Positions 1-6,578 of a stretch of 10,373 nt of DNA are shown piece after piece (within the stretch, counting starts at the first letter, position 1; every line of letters begins with the position of its first letter). The DNA is taken from the NCBI GenBank assembly GCA_002771355.1, contig PCSU01000028.1, positions 1-10,373 on the forward strand, written 5' to 3'. Made by a program: the position numbers and the translations under genes. A model generated the notes under the pieces. It was given only the letters and a program-made list of their open reading frames with translations, was not told the origin of the DNA and did no database searches. The stretch comes from a candidate division WWE3 bacterium CG22_combo_CG10-13_8_21_14_all_39_12 (GTDB taxonomy: Bacteria; Patescibacteriota; 4484-211; GCA-002791395).

Positions 1-1
1 A

Positions 2-262
2 CTTGATATTCAAAAGTATTCAGCAGTATTTACACTTTTGCACAGAGTTGAAGACGGCGATAGGGTTACCATTTTTGAGGACAATATTCGTTACGATTAC
101 ATTATTGAAACCAAAGAAGTGGTTAAAGATTTTGATCTAACCCCCCTTACTCGCGAACCAGACTATCCCATGCTTACACTCCAAACATGTGATCCACCTG
201 GAATACCCCTTAATAGGTTAATAGTAACAGGAAGACTTATTGGAAAATATCCCGTAGAATAA
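2..262 (+). CDS. Sortase, C-terminal part (gene cut by the window edge)
   Basis: The reading frame is open from base 2 to the TAA at 260-262, so the gene begins outside the window and 86 residues remain. Sortases are extracytoplasmic cysteine transpeptidases that cleave a sorting signal and attach proteins to the envelope or to pilins. The catalytic signature is visible: TLQTC with the catalytic Cys codon at 188-190, then the conserved Arg ten residues later (codon 215-217) in NRLIVTGRL. The stretch before it (FTLLHRVEDGDRV) matches the usual sortase strand ahead of the GD turn. The catalytic His and the N-terminal membrane anchor would lie upstream and cannot be checked. The TTG at 38 is internal, because homologous sequence continues before it. 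The Asp-Pro-Pro after the Cys looks more like class D/E than class A sortases, but I cannot assign the class firmly. Confidence 0.85.
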   Translation, partial: LDIQKYSAVFTLLHRVEDGDRVTIFEDNIRYDYIIETKEVVKDFDLTPLTREPDYPMLTLQTCDPPGIPLNRLIVTGRLIGKYPVE

Positions 263-291
263 CACTCTGCGTATTATATTCACCCTTGATG

Positions 292-300
292 TGGTATAAT
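292..300 (+). promoter_or_regulatory. Extended -10 promoter of trmD
   Basis: TGGTATAAT is a perfect extended -10 element (TGn plus TATAAT). No convincing -35 box lies 16-18 bases upstream, which an extended -10 can tolerate. The predicted transcription start near 307 leaves about three bases before the ATG at 310. The element lies inside the longer frame that starts at 286, which argues against that upstream start. Confidence 0.65.
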
Positions 301-309
301 ACGTTATAC

Positions 310-1059
310 ATGGCTACACCAAAGCAAAAACCGGTAACTTTTAGTATTCTTACTCTTTTCCCTAAAATGTTTAAAGGTCCATTTAGTGAATCTATGCTTA
401 AAAGAGCACAAGATGATGGAAAAGTTATCATTAATATCTATAATCTTCGAGATTGGGCAGAAGGAAAACAAAAACAAGTTGACGACGAACCTTTTGGTGG
501 TGGACCTGGAATGGTTTTAAAACCCGAACCAATTTTTAAGGCAGTAAAAGATATTACAGAATCATATACTAAGATTAGGGGTAATGCTGAAGACCACACT
601 CACGTAATTTTGCTCACTCCAAAAGGACGTACATATAATCACCGAATCACAGAAAAGCTATCAGGAATTAGTCACATCTTACTTATTTGTGGACATTATG
701 AAGGAGTCGATCATCGTGTATTTGATCATTTGGCAGAGGAGAGAGTTTCTATTGGTAATTACATTCTTACTGGTGGAGAAATTCCAGCAATGATTATCGT
801 TGACAGTGTTACCCGTCAAGTTAACGGTGTTTTAGGTTCTGAAATGTCAAAAGAGGGCGAAAGCTTTTCATTCACGACAAAAGGTCTTCTCAAATATCCG
901 GTATACACCAGACCTGATGATTACGAAGGAATTAGCGTACCCGAGGTTCTAACTTCAGGGAACCATAAAGAGATTGAACAGTGGAGAAAAGATGCTGCAG
1001 AGGAATTAACCAAAGAATATCGACCTGATCTTTTGGATCGCAAAAGTGGTTACTTTTAG
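310..1059 (+). CDS. trmD: tRNA (guanine-N1-)-methyltransferase TrmD
   Basis: TrmD is a cytoplasmic SPOUT-class enzyme that transfers a methyl group from S-adenosylmethionine to N1 of G37, next to the anticodon, and so prevents +1 frameshifting. The 249-residue protein fits the family length of about 240-260. It begins with the typical FSILTLFPKMF strand. The trefoil-knot SAM site is clear: CGHYEGVD at residues 127-134 and GNYILTGGE at 149-157. Next come the GLLKYPVYTRP segment and VPEVLTSGNHKEIEQWR. The region before GLL reads GESFSFTTK instead of the common (E)DSF-x2, so the usual Asp is Glu and the loop is slightly longer; the effect is unknown. I chose the ATG at 310 over the frame opening at 286 because the promoter -10 lies between them and family similarity starts just after 310. 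There is no Shine-Dalgarno sequence. Confidence 0.95.
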   Translation: MATPKQKPVTFSILTLFPKMFKGPFSESMLKRAQDDGKVIINIYNLRDWAEGKQKQVDDEPFGGGPGMVLKPEPIFKAVKDITESYTKIRGNAEDHTHVILLTPKGRTYNHRITEKLSGISHILLICGHYEGVDHRVFDHLAEERVSIGNYILTGGEIPAMIIVDSVTRQVNGVLGSEMSKEGESFSFTTKGLLKYPVYTRPDDYEGISVPEVLTSGNHKEIEQWRKDAAEELTKEYRPDLLDRKSGYF

Positions 1060-1088
1060 ACTATAGAACACTCGTAAGTCCTCCTATT

Positions 1089-1116
1089 TTTTCAAACCTC
1101 AACAATGACGTATACT
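1089..1116 (+). promoter_or_regulatory. Putative ruvB promoter
   Basis: TTTTCA (1089-1094), a 16-base spacer and TATACT (1111-1116) resemble a sigma-70 promoter; the -10 is good and the -35 is weak (4 of 6). The expected transcription start, about 1123, is one base before the ATG at 1124, so the mRNA would be practically leaderless. Confidence 0.5.
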
Positions 1117-1123
1117 GTATGAT

Positions 1124-2125
1124 ATGGAATCACGCATTAGCGACCCCAATCTCATTTCTGAAAGTGATGCATCTTTAGACACATCACTTCGTCCTGTATC
1201 ATTTGCTGATTATAGTGGCCAAAGTGATATTAAGGATGCCATTTCGATTATGGTTCAGGCTGCACAAAAGCGCAAAGGCTCTCTTGATCATATTTTGTTG
1301 TATGGTCCTCCAGGACTTGGTAAAACAACCCTGGCTCGAATAATTGGTTCTGAACTTGGAAGTGATTTGCGCATAACTTCAGGACCTGCCCTAGAGCGAG
1401 CAGGGGACCTAGCGGCAATCATCACTAACCTTTCTGATGGTGATATTTTATTTATTGACGAAATCCATAGACTCAATAAACTAGTCCAGGAAACACTTTA
1501 TCCAGCAATGGAAGATCATGCTATTGACCTTGTTGTTGGAAAAGGTCCATCAGCTCGGACGATCCGTTTAGATCTACCCAAATTTACAGTTGTTGGTGCT
1601 ACCACACGAATTGGACTTCTCAATGCCCCAATTAGAGATCGTTTTGGGGGGTTGTTTAGATTAGAATTCTATGGGATTGATGATCTGGTAAAAATAATCT
1701 TGCGATCTGCTTCTGTTATGGATATCGAACTACCAATAGATTCAGCTGAAGCTATTGCTGCTAGATCTCGCGGTACTCCTCGAATTGCAAACAGATTATT
1801 ACGAAGAGTCAGAGACTATGCTGATGTGAAAAATGATGGTGTTATTACACTTGAGGAAGTACTGCAAACCTGTAACACCCTTGGGGTTGATGAACATGGT
1901 CTTGATGTTATTGACCAAAAATACTTACATTCATTGATCAATAATTTCAAAGGAGGTCCAACTGGAGTCGAAACAATTGCCGCTTCTCTATCAGAAGACC
2001 AAGGAACAATTGAAGACGTTGTCGAACCCTTTTTACTTACCCAAGGATATATTCAAAAAACTCCTCGGGGTAGGGAAGTTACACAAAAAGGAAAAGATAA
2101 AGTAGCTCGGTGGAACTTTCTCTAA
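1124..2125 (+). CDS. ruvB: Holliday junction DNA helicase RuvB
   Basis: RuvB is the AAA+ motor that forms hexameric rings on either side of RuvA and drives branch migration of Holliday junctions. The 333 residues match the family (about 330-350). Visible motifs are Walker A GPPGLGKTT at residues 61-69, Walker B LFIDEIHR with Asp112-Glu113, the sensor-1 segment VVGATTRIG, and the APIRDRFGG arginine-finger region (Arg171/Arg173). Sensor 2 is RGTPRIANRLLRRVRDYA. The C-terminal winged helix is GGPTGVETIAASL through TPRGREVT. No residue appears to be missing. There is no ribosome binding site before the ATG; a -10-like TATACT ends seven bases upstream. ruvC and ruvA follow about 450 bases downstream, separated by an opposed small gene, so ruvB is probably transcribed alone. 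Confidence 0.97.
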   Translation: MESRISDPNLISESDASLDTSLRPVSFADYSGQSDIKDAISIMVQAAQKRKGSLDHILLYGPPGLGKTTLARIIGSELGSDLRITSGPALERAGDLAAIITNLSDGDILFIDEIHRLNKLVQETLYPAMEDHAIDLVVGKGPSARTIRLDLPKFTVVGATTRIGLLNAPIRDRFGGLFRLEFYGIDDLVKIILRSASVMDIELPIDSAEAIAARSRGTPRIANRLLRRVRDYADVKNDGVITLEEVLQTCNTLGVDEHGLDVIDQKYLHSLINNFKGGPTGVETIAASLSEDQGTIEDVVEPFLLTQGYIQKTPRGREVTQKGKDKVARWNFL

Positions 2126-2178
2126 CCTACATTGTTTAAACATTGTGTATGGATAATTCTTTATACCTTTATACAAAG

Positions 2179-2224
2179 AAAAACCGCCGGACTAAGACAT
2201 TTAATCTTTAATCAAGCGGTTTTT
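2179..2224. terminator. Bidirectional terminator between ruvB and the opposed acidic-protein gene
   Basis: AAAAACCGC (2179-2187) and GCGGTTTTT (2216-2224) are perfect inverted repeats around a 28-base AT-rich interval that can itself pair imperfectly. Read on either strand, the stem is followed by a T-run, so it can end ruvB transcripts on the plus strand and acidic-gene transcripts on the minus strand. It sits between two convergent genes, where a shared terminator is expected. Confidence 0.75.
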
Positions 2225-2247
2225 CAACTAACAGTTTACTCCAAATA

Positions 2248-2457
2248 CTACTCTTCAAAGTCGTCTTCGTCCTCTAATGATGCAAGAGCTTCAGCGGCTG
2301 GATCAGTTTCGTCGTCATCTTCAAAATCCATATCTTCTTCGTCTTCCTCAACATCTTCCTCTACATCTTCTAACTCAACGTCCATATCATCAACGAGAGT
2401 TTCTTCCTCATCGTCAAAACCAGCTTCTTCGAGTTTCATTATCAATTGTTCAGTCAT
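2248..2457 (-). CDS. Small ultra-acidic protein of unknown function
   Basis: This minus-strand gene encodes 69 residues, of which 38 are Asp or Glu (55%), with one Lys (residue 8) and no Arg, His or Cys. The predicted net charge is near -37. Residues 1-14 are the least acidic and could form a short amphipathic helix (EQLIMKLEEAGF). The middle repeats a D-V-E-E-D theme, and a short alanine-rich patch (PAAEALASLE, 53-62) interrupts the acidic run near the end. I do not recognise a family. The gene is credible because it has its own TTGACA promoter, a strong Shine-Dalgarno sequence (AGGTGAT, plus positions 2463-2469, five bases before the ATG) and a terminator 24 bases beyond the stop. Such composition occurs in DNA-mimic proteins, in the acidic tail of the RNA polymerase delta subunit and in some chaperones, but none of these is shown here. 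The serine-rich frame on the plus strand is its shadow. Confidence 0.8.
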   Translation of the reverse strand: MTEQLIMKLEEAGFDDEEETLVDDMDVELEDVEEDVEEDEEDMDFEDDDETDPAAEALASLEDEDDFEE

Positions 2458-2462
2458 TATGA

Positions 2463-2469
2463 ATCACCT
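2463..2469 (-). promoter_or_regulatory. Strong Shine-Dalgarno of the acidic-protein gene
   Basis: On the minus strand the leader carries AGGTGAT, a seven-base match to the anti-Shine-Dalgarno complement, five bases before the ATG at 2457. It fixes this start and contrasts with the neighbouring ruv genes, which mostly lack one. Confidence 0.75.
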
Positions 2470-2483
2470 TCTTTCAGTTGTGT

Positions 2484-2511
2484 ATAGTATCGCAGTTTTT
2501 ATGAATGTCAA
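2484..2511 (-). promoter_or_regulatory. Promoter of the acidic-protein gene
   Basis: Read on the minus strand: a perfect -35 TTGACA (plus positions 2506-2511), a 16-base spacer and TACTAT (2484-2489). This is the best -35 box in the window and suggests strong constitutive expression. The predicted start near 2477 gives a leader of about 20 bases containing the Shine-Dalgarno sequence. It is back to back with the ruvC promoter. Confidence 0.7.
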
Positions 2512-2553
2512 GCCTACAAAACTACAAAAATACTAACTTTACTTTCCACCTTA

Positions 2554-2559
2554 TATTAT
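2554..2559 (+). promoter_or_regulatory. Putative -10 element of ruvC
   Basis: TATTAT ends 12 bases before the GTG start of ruvC and no convincing -35 is present. A predicted transcription start near 2566 leaves about six leader bases. GAAGG (2562-2566) lies near the expected start and may act as a weak ribosome binding site if transcription begins slightly earlier. Confidence 0.4.
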
Positions 2560-2571
2560 GATGAAGGTATT

Positions 2572-3081
2572 GTGTCAAGACCTCAAAGAATCCTCGGTAT
2601 CGATCCTGGACTTGCATCACTTGGTTGGGGTGTTGTTGATTCAAACGGGAGAACACTTTCCTGCATTGATTATGGATGTATAAAAACAAGTACTACTGAC
2701 AGTCTTTCTAAAAGACTTCTTACAATTCACGAAAATCTTCAAGCGTTATACCAACAATTTGAACCAACTGTACTGGCTATTGAAAAACTATTTTTTGGGA
2801 AAAACGCTAAAACTGCAATGCTTGTTGGTGAGGCTAGAGGAGTAATAATCTTGTCCGCTGCAAAATCTGAGATTCCAATTCAAGAATATACACCTGCCGA
2901 AATTAAAATTGCATTAACTGGATACGGTAATGCTACTAAGGAACAAGTTCAGGAAATGGTTAAGCATAGTTTAAAACTTGATAAAATCCCTCGACCAAAC
3001 CATGCCGCCGACGCATTAGGCGTTGCGATAACAGCATCAGTTAGCAATAATCTGCTCATGGCTCATGTTTCAAAATTGTAA
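2572..3081 (+). CDS. ruvC: Crossover junction endodeoxyribonuclease RuvC
   Basis: RuvC is the dimeric RNase H-fold nuclease that cuts Holliday junctions symmetrically after RuvAB branch migration. At 169 residues it has the usual size. The catalytic set is visible: Asp11 in ILGIDPG, Glu71 in AIEKLFF, and His144 with Asp147 in NHAADA. His at the third position is an accepted variant (Thermus RuvC also has His there; E. coli has Asp), so I expect an active enzyme. The dimer and substrate helix region is VGEARGVIILSAA, and EYTPAEIKIALTGYGNATKEQV is the standard RuvC signature segment. I chose the GTG at 2572 because IDPG then sits ten residues in, as in homologues. ruvA starts 39 bases downstream and may have its own promoter. 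Confidence 0.96.
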   Translation: MSRPQRILGIDPGLASLGWGVVDSNGRTLSCIDYGCIKTSTTDSLSKRLLTIHENLQALYQQFEPTVLAIEKLFFGKNAKTAMLVGEARGVIILSAAKSEIPIQEYTPAEIKIALTGYGNATKEQVQEMVKHSLKLDKIPRPNHAADALGVAITASVSNNLLMAHVSKL

Positions 3082-3093
3082 ATAATTTTTTAG

Positions 3094-3107
3094 CGTATTC
3101 TCATACG
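3094..3107 (+). repeat. Short inverted repeat in the ruvA promoter
   Basis: CGTAT, TCTC, ATACG is a perfect 5+4+5 inverted repeat one base upstream of the -10 hexamer of ruvA. Its position between the -35 and -10 regions is right for a repressor operator. It does not match a LexA box I can name with confidence. A five-base palindrome can also arise by chance. Confidence 0.35.
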
Positions 3108-3108
3108 G

Positions 3109-3114
3109 TAAGAT
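3109..3114 (+). promoter_or_regulatory. Putative -10 element of ruvA (leaderless start)
   Basis: TAAGAT (5 of 6 to the consensus) ends exactly six bases before the ATG, so the predicted transcription start coincides with the first base of the start codon at 3121. A T-rich stretch at 3086-3091 could be a poor -35. Confidence 0.45.
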
Positions 3115-3120
3115 ACATGT

Positions 3121-3660
3121 ATGATTGCGTACATTTCGGGAACAATAATCCATAAATTACCTGGGACACTCATTGTTACTGCTAATTCCATTGGTTATGA
3201 AATTCATGTGCCTTCCCAATACCTTGAAATTGAAATTTCCCAGAAAATTGATCTTGTAATTTACCATCATATTACTGAACAATCATCATCACTCTTTGGG
3301 TTTAAAACGTGGGAAGAAAGAGCATGGTTCATCACACTCATTAGTATTTCTGGTATTGGACCCAAAGTTGCACTTTCAATATTGTCATCAGGCACAAGTG
3401 ATGACATTGCCAAAGCATTACAAAAAAATGATATGACATTTTTTAATAACATTTCTGGTATCGGTTCTAAAACAGCAACTCGAATAATTGTAGAACTTAA
3501 AAATGTAATTCCTACTGCCGCTGAAGATAATCAAGGCGAATTACTTGAGGCATTAACTGCTCTTGGATACACTCGAAAGGAAGTAGAACCATTGATTACA
3601 AAGGTAGATTCATCATTACCAATTGAGAAACAAATTGCAAGCGTACTAAAGAAAATATAA
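3121..3660 (+). CDS. ruvA: Holliday junction branch migration protein RuvA
   Basis: RuvA is the tetrameric junction-binding platform that holds the DNA in square-planar form and recruits RuvB. The 179 residues are slightly shorter than the usual 190-205. Domain I (OB fold) covers roughly residues 1-65 (MIAYISGTI through SSSLFGF). Domain II has two helix-hairpin-helix motifs, SISGIGPKVAL near 75-88 and NISGIGSKTATRIIVELK near 109-126. Domain III, the RuvB-binding three-helix bundle, follows from about residue 135 (GELLEALTALGYTRKEVEPLI). The linker between domains II and III is short, which explains the reduced length. The start is fixed by MIAYISG, the conserved N-terminus. It sits downstream of ruvC in the same direction, with a possible promoter of its own in the 39-base gap and no Shine-Dalgarno. 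Confidence 0.96.
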   Translation: MIAYISGTIIHKLPGTLIVTANSIGYEIHVPSQYLEIEISQKIDLVIYHHITEQSSSLFGFKTWEERAWFITLISISGIGPKVALSILSSGTSDDIAKALQKNDMTFFNNISGIGSKTATRIIVELKNVIPTAAEDNQGELLEALTALGYTRKEVEPLITKVDSSLPIEKQIASVLKKI

Positions 3661-3692
3661 CAACTCATTTATTACCACAACGACATGGCATA

Positions 3693-3721
3693 TTGATTCC
3701 TTTCAAAAAGTTTGATACAAA
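3693..3721 (+). promoter_or_regulatory. Putative promoter of the PEP synthase gene
   Basis: TTGATT (3693-3698), a 17-base spacer and TACAAA (3716-3721) form a moderate sigma-70 promoter (4 of 6 in each box). Predicted transcription begins near 3728, about four bases before the ATG at 3732. The TTG that could open a longer frame at 3693 is inside this -35 box. Confidence 0.5.
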
Positions 3722-3731
3722 GAGTGTGATC

Positions 3732-6068
3732 ATGCCCCAAGAGAATAAATTCATTGCGTGGTTTAAAGATGTTGGAAAAGATGACGTCGGCTCGGTAGGT
3801 GGTAAGGGCGCCAATCTTGGTGAAATGACGCAACAAGGTTTCCCTGTCCCCAATGGTTTTATTGTTACTGCTCAGACATACTTCACCTTCATTAAAAACA
3901 GTGGTCTTGAAAAGAAAATCAGGGCCGTGCTTGACGATCTTGACGTTAATGATTCTAAAGCTCTCGAAAAAGTTGGCAAGACTGTAAGAACAATTATTCT
4001 CAGTGCTACACCAGAACCGGAAATTAAAAACTCAATTATAACGGCATACAAAAAGCTTTCTGGTGGAAAGCCAGCACTTGTAGCAATACGATCTTCTGCA
4101 ACTGCTGAAGATTTACCTGAAGCTAGTTTTGCTGGCCAGCAAGAAAGTTATATGAATATTTACGGTGAAGATAATGTTGTAAAAACTATTCAGATGGCAT
4201 GGTCATCCTTGTTTGAAGATCGGGCCATTTTTTATCGTGCCCAACAAGGATTTGACCATATGAAGGTTGGCATTGCAGTTCCTGTTCAAATCATGGTTGC
4301 AAGTGAATCATCTGGGGTTATGTTTACTGCCGACCCAATCTCTAACGATACCAATGTCATTTCAATTGAGGGCGCTTATGGTTATGGCGATGCTGTTGTA
4401 AGTGGATCAATAACTCCCGATCAGTATCGTGTTGACAAAAAGACCATGAGTATTACAGACAAACAAGTTGTTGAACAAACTCAAATGCTCGCAAAAGCAG
4501 ACAACAAACCCAAAGATGCAAAAGCATTTAGAGAGGGAAGCGAGCTATTTTGGGTACCAGTTTCAAAAGCACACCATAACCAACAAAAAATTACTGACGA
4601 AAATATTTTAGACCTCGCAAAAACAGGTGTAGAGCTTGAACAACACTATGGACGCCCGCAAGACGTTGAGTGGGCAGTAAGCGCAGGAACAGTATACATA
4701 ACTCAGACTCGACCTATTACAACAATTACCGTGAACGAGGACACCAATGACAAGGTACAGGATCAACCAGTTTCAGAAACAAACGATCGCCCACATTTAT
4801 TAGACGGACTAGGAGCAAGTCCTGGCATTGCTATTGGACCAGTTCGAAATATTAAAGATTCTACTGAAATTGATCACGTTAAAAAAGGCGAGGTTTTAGT
4901 TACAGACATGACAACACCTGATTTTGTTCCAGCAATGAGACGTGCAGTTGCTGTAGTTACAAACCTCGGCGGAGTCACCTCACATGCAGCTATTGTAAGT
5001 CGTGAACTTGGAATTCCTGCTGTTGTGGGAACTGAGGTTGCAACGACAACTCTTAAAACAGGAGAAACAGTTACCGTTGATGGTAAAAATGGTGTTATCT
5101 ATGATGGGGTTGTAGAGCTTCATCAAGACAATAAACAGGAAAAGTCTTTTGATGTTACTAACTATAAAACTGCAACCAAAGTATATTGCAACCTGGGTGA
5201 ACCACAACTCGCTGCCGAAATGGCCACACGCGATGTTGATGGTGTCGGATTATTACGCGCTGAGTTTATGATCGCTAACATCGGTGAACACCCCAGATAT
5301 ATGCTTGAAAATGGTAAGCGCGAAGAATACATTGACAAACTTTATGATGGAATTATGAACTTTACTCGAGCATTCGACCCTCGACCCGTCATTTATCGAA
5401 CAACAGATTTTAGAACAAATGAATATCGCGGACTTAAAGGTGGACTCAAGTTTGAGGCTGAAGAAGAAAACCCCATGATTGGGTTTAGGGGCGTTTCAAG
5501 GTATATTGCTGACGCTGAGGTATTCAAAATGGAGCTTGAAGCTATTAAAAAAGTAAGACGGTATCACCAAAACTTGTGGGTTATGCTTCCTTTTGTACGA
5601 ACACCCGACGAGCTACGTGAAGCCAAAAAAATTATGTCAAGTGCTGGACTTCATCAATCAGGAACTTTAAAGCTTTTTATTATGGTTGAGGTTCCATCAA
5701 CTGTTATTATGCTAGATAAGTTTATTGGGGTTGGTATTGATGGAGTTTCAATAGGAAGTAACGATCTAACCCAGCTTATACTTGGTGTCGATCGTGACAA
5801 CAGTAAACTTGCTGACCTTTTTGATGAACGAAATCCGGCCGTCTTATGGGCAATTGAAAAGACCATTAAAACATGTAGAGAACACGGAATTATGTCAGGC
5901 ATCTGTGGGCAAGCACCGAGCCAGTATCCAGAGTTGGTTGCAAAACTTGTTGAGTGGGGTGTCTCTTCAATAAGTGTTTCGCCTGATGTAATTGATGTTA
6001 CAAGAGAATTAGTTGTCGAAGCCGAAATTAACAAAATTAAGCAATTAAAGAGTTTTTCAAATAGTTAG
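3732..6068 (+). CDS. ppsA: Phosphoenolpyruvate synthase (pyruvate, water dikinase)
   Basis: The enzyme converts pyruvate, ATP and water to phosphoenolpyruvate, AMP and phosphate in the cytoplasm, the gluconeogenic bypass of pyruvate kinase. The 778 residues fit PEP synthase (E. coli about 790) and are shorter than pyruvate phosphate dikinase (about 870 or more). The N-terminal ATP-grasp domain shows VGGKGANLGEM, AIRSSATAEDLPEASFAGQQ and, near its end, YITQTRPITT. The swivelling phosphohistidine domain has His418 in GGVTSHAAIVSRELGIPAVVG. The C-terminal PEP/pyruvate barrel contains GVGIDGVSIGSNDLTQ, GVDRDN and the catalytic Cys725 in GICGQAPS. I chose ATG 3732 because the conserved sequence begins just after it and the promoter precedes it. 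A 13-residue extension to TTG 3693 is rejected. Enolase, which shares PEP, lies two genes downstream on the other strand. Direction in vivo cannot be read from the sequence. Confidence 0.94.
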   Translation: MPQENKFIAWFKDVGKDDVGSVGGKGANLGEMTQQGFPVPNGFIVTAQTYFTFIKNSGLEKKIRAVLDDLDVNDSKALEKVGKTVRTIILSATPEPEIKNSIITAYKKLSGGKPALVAIRSSATAEDLPEASFAGQQESYMNIYGEDNVVKTIQMAWSSLFEDRAIFYRAQQGFDHMKVGIAVPVQIMVASESSGVMFTADPISNDTNVISIEGAYGYGDAVVSGSITPDQYRVDKKTMSITDKQVVEQTQMLAKADNKPKDAKAFREGSELFWVPVSKAHHNQQKITDENILDLAKTGVELEQHYGRPQDVEWAVSAGTVYITQTRPITTITVNEDTNDKVQDQPVSETNDRPHLLDGLGASPGIAIGPVRNIKDSTEIDHVKKGEVLVTDMTTPDFVPAMRRAVAVVTNLGGVTSHAAIVSRELGIPAVVGTEVATTTLKTGETVTVDGKNGVIYDGVVELHQDNKQEKSFDVTNYKTATKVYCNLGEPQLAAEMATRDVDGVGLLRAEFMIANIGEHPRYMLENGKREEYIDKLYDGIMNFTRAFDPRPVIYRTTDFRTNEYRGLKGGLKFEAEEENPMIGFRGVSRYIADAEVFKMELEAIKKVRRYHQNLWVMLPFVRTPDELREAKKIMSSAGLHQSGTLKLFIMVEVPSTVIMLDKFIGVGIDGVSIGSNDLTQLILGVDRDNSKLADLFDERNPAVLWAIEKTIKTCREHGIMSGICGQAPSQYPELVAKLVEWGVSSISVSPDVIDVTRELVVEAEINKIKQLKSFSNS

Positions 6069-6070
6069 TA

Positions 6071-6093
6071 AACCATTGCAAAACAATGGTTTT
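6071..6093 (+). terminator. Stem-loop terminator after the PEP synthase gene
   Basis: AACCATTG (6071-6078), loop CAAAA, CAATGGTT (6084-6091) is a perfect eight-base-pair stem that starts two bases after the stop codon, with a few T residues at its 3' side. The T tract is short, so termination may be partial. The stem overlaps the -35 box of the next gene. Confidence 0.6.
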
Positions 6094-6104
6094 CAACTTA
6101 CAAT
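6076..6104 (+). promoter_or_regulatory. Promoter of the response regulator gene
   Basis: TTGCAA (6076-6081), exactly 17 bases, then TACAAT (6099-6104; 5 of 6). This is one of the best spaced promoters in the window. The predicted start near 6111 is three bases before the ATG at 6114. The -35 box lies inside the terminator hairpin of the upstream gene. Confidence 0.6.
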
Positions 6105-6113
6105 ACATACACA

Positions 6114-6497
6114 ATGGCCGACAAAGAAAAAATATTAATAATTGAAGATGACTTTTTCATCCGCGAATTATATGAACGTCAGTTCACCAAAGAGGGGTAT
6201 ATCGTTCTTGTTGCAGAAGATGGACCGACTGGCTTAGTTATGGCTTCCCAAGAGCTTCCTCAACTCATTTTGCTTGATATTATGCTTCCAAAACTCAATG
6301 GTCTTGATTTACTTCGCACACTTAAATCAAAGGACGAAACAAAAGGAATTCCTGTCATTCTTTTAACAAATCTTGGACAAGAAAGCGTTATAAAAGAAGG
6401 TTTTGAACTTGGCGCTGAGAGTTATTTAATTAAGTCTGCATATACTCCTTCTCAAATAATTGAGGAGATCAAAAACTTTTTAGAAAACCGAGGCTAG
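6114..6497 (+). CDS. Single-domain response regulator (CheY-like receiver)
   Basis: This 127-residue protein is a receiver domain with no output domain. It takes a phosphoryl group from a histidine kinase and must act by protein contact. The receiver signature is complete: the acidic pair Asp12-Asp13 in IIEDD, phosphoacceptor Asp55 in LILLDIMLPKLNG, the switch Thr85 in VILLTNLG, and Lys107 in SYLIKSAYTP. There is no DNA-binding, GGDEF or methylesterase extension; the stop follows the last helix (EEIKNFLENRG). A soluble PAS histidine kinase is encoded 1.4 kb downstream beyond the opposed enolase gene and is the obvious candidate partner, but pairing is inference. The start has no Shine-Dalgarno; a promoter -10 ends nine bases upstream. 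Confidence 0.93.
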   Translation: MADKEKILIIEDDFFIRELYERQFTKEGYIVLVAEDGPTGLVMASQELPQLILLDIMLPKLNGLDLLRTLKSKDETKGIPVILLTNLGQESVIKEGFELGAESYLIKSAYTPSQIIEEIKNFLENRG

Positions 6498-6578
6498 TCT
6501 GCGACCTCAAGATATCCACTGTTGAATAAGAAACCATTGTATAACCATATTTTCTTTAAAATGATAGGCAATGTAAAA

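Noticed and set aside
286..309. Upstream start for trmD
   Set aside because: The perfect TATAAT -10 lies between this start and ATG 310, so the upstream codons would not be in the mRNA.
1113..1130. Possible E. coli-type SOS box at the ruvB start (TACTGTAT half-site)
   Set aside because: Only the left half matches; the right half does not, and the left half coincides with the -10 region of an AT-rich promoter. Likely chance.
2132..2536. Plus-strand open frame rich in serine, 134 codons
   Set aside because: It is the complement of the acidic gene's Asp/Glu codons, runs through its promoter and terminator, and has no ribosome site. The minus-strand gene explains the region.
3693..3731. TTG start giving PEP synthase 13 more residues
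   Set aside because: The TTG falls within the likely -35 box, the extra residues have no family counterpart, and ATG 3732 lies just before the conserved sequence.
5654..6034. Minus-strand open frame of 126 codons inside the PEP synthase gene
   Set aside because: It is antisense to the conserved C-terminal barrel of ppsA, shows no domain and has no start signals; a codon-bias shadow.
6498..6578. Gap between the convergent response regulator and enolase genes, examined for a terminator
   Set aside because: No convincing stem with a T-run was found on either strand; only short repeats of AACCATTG also seen near 6071, too short to call.
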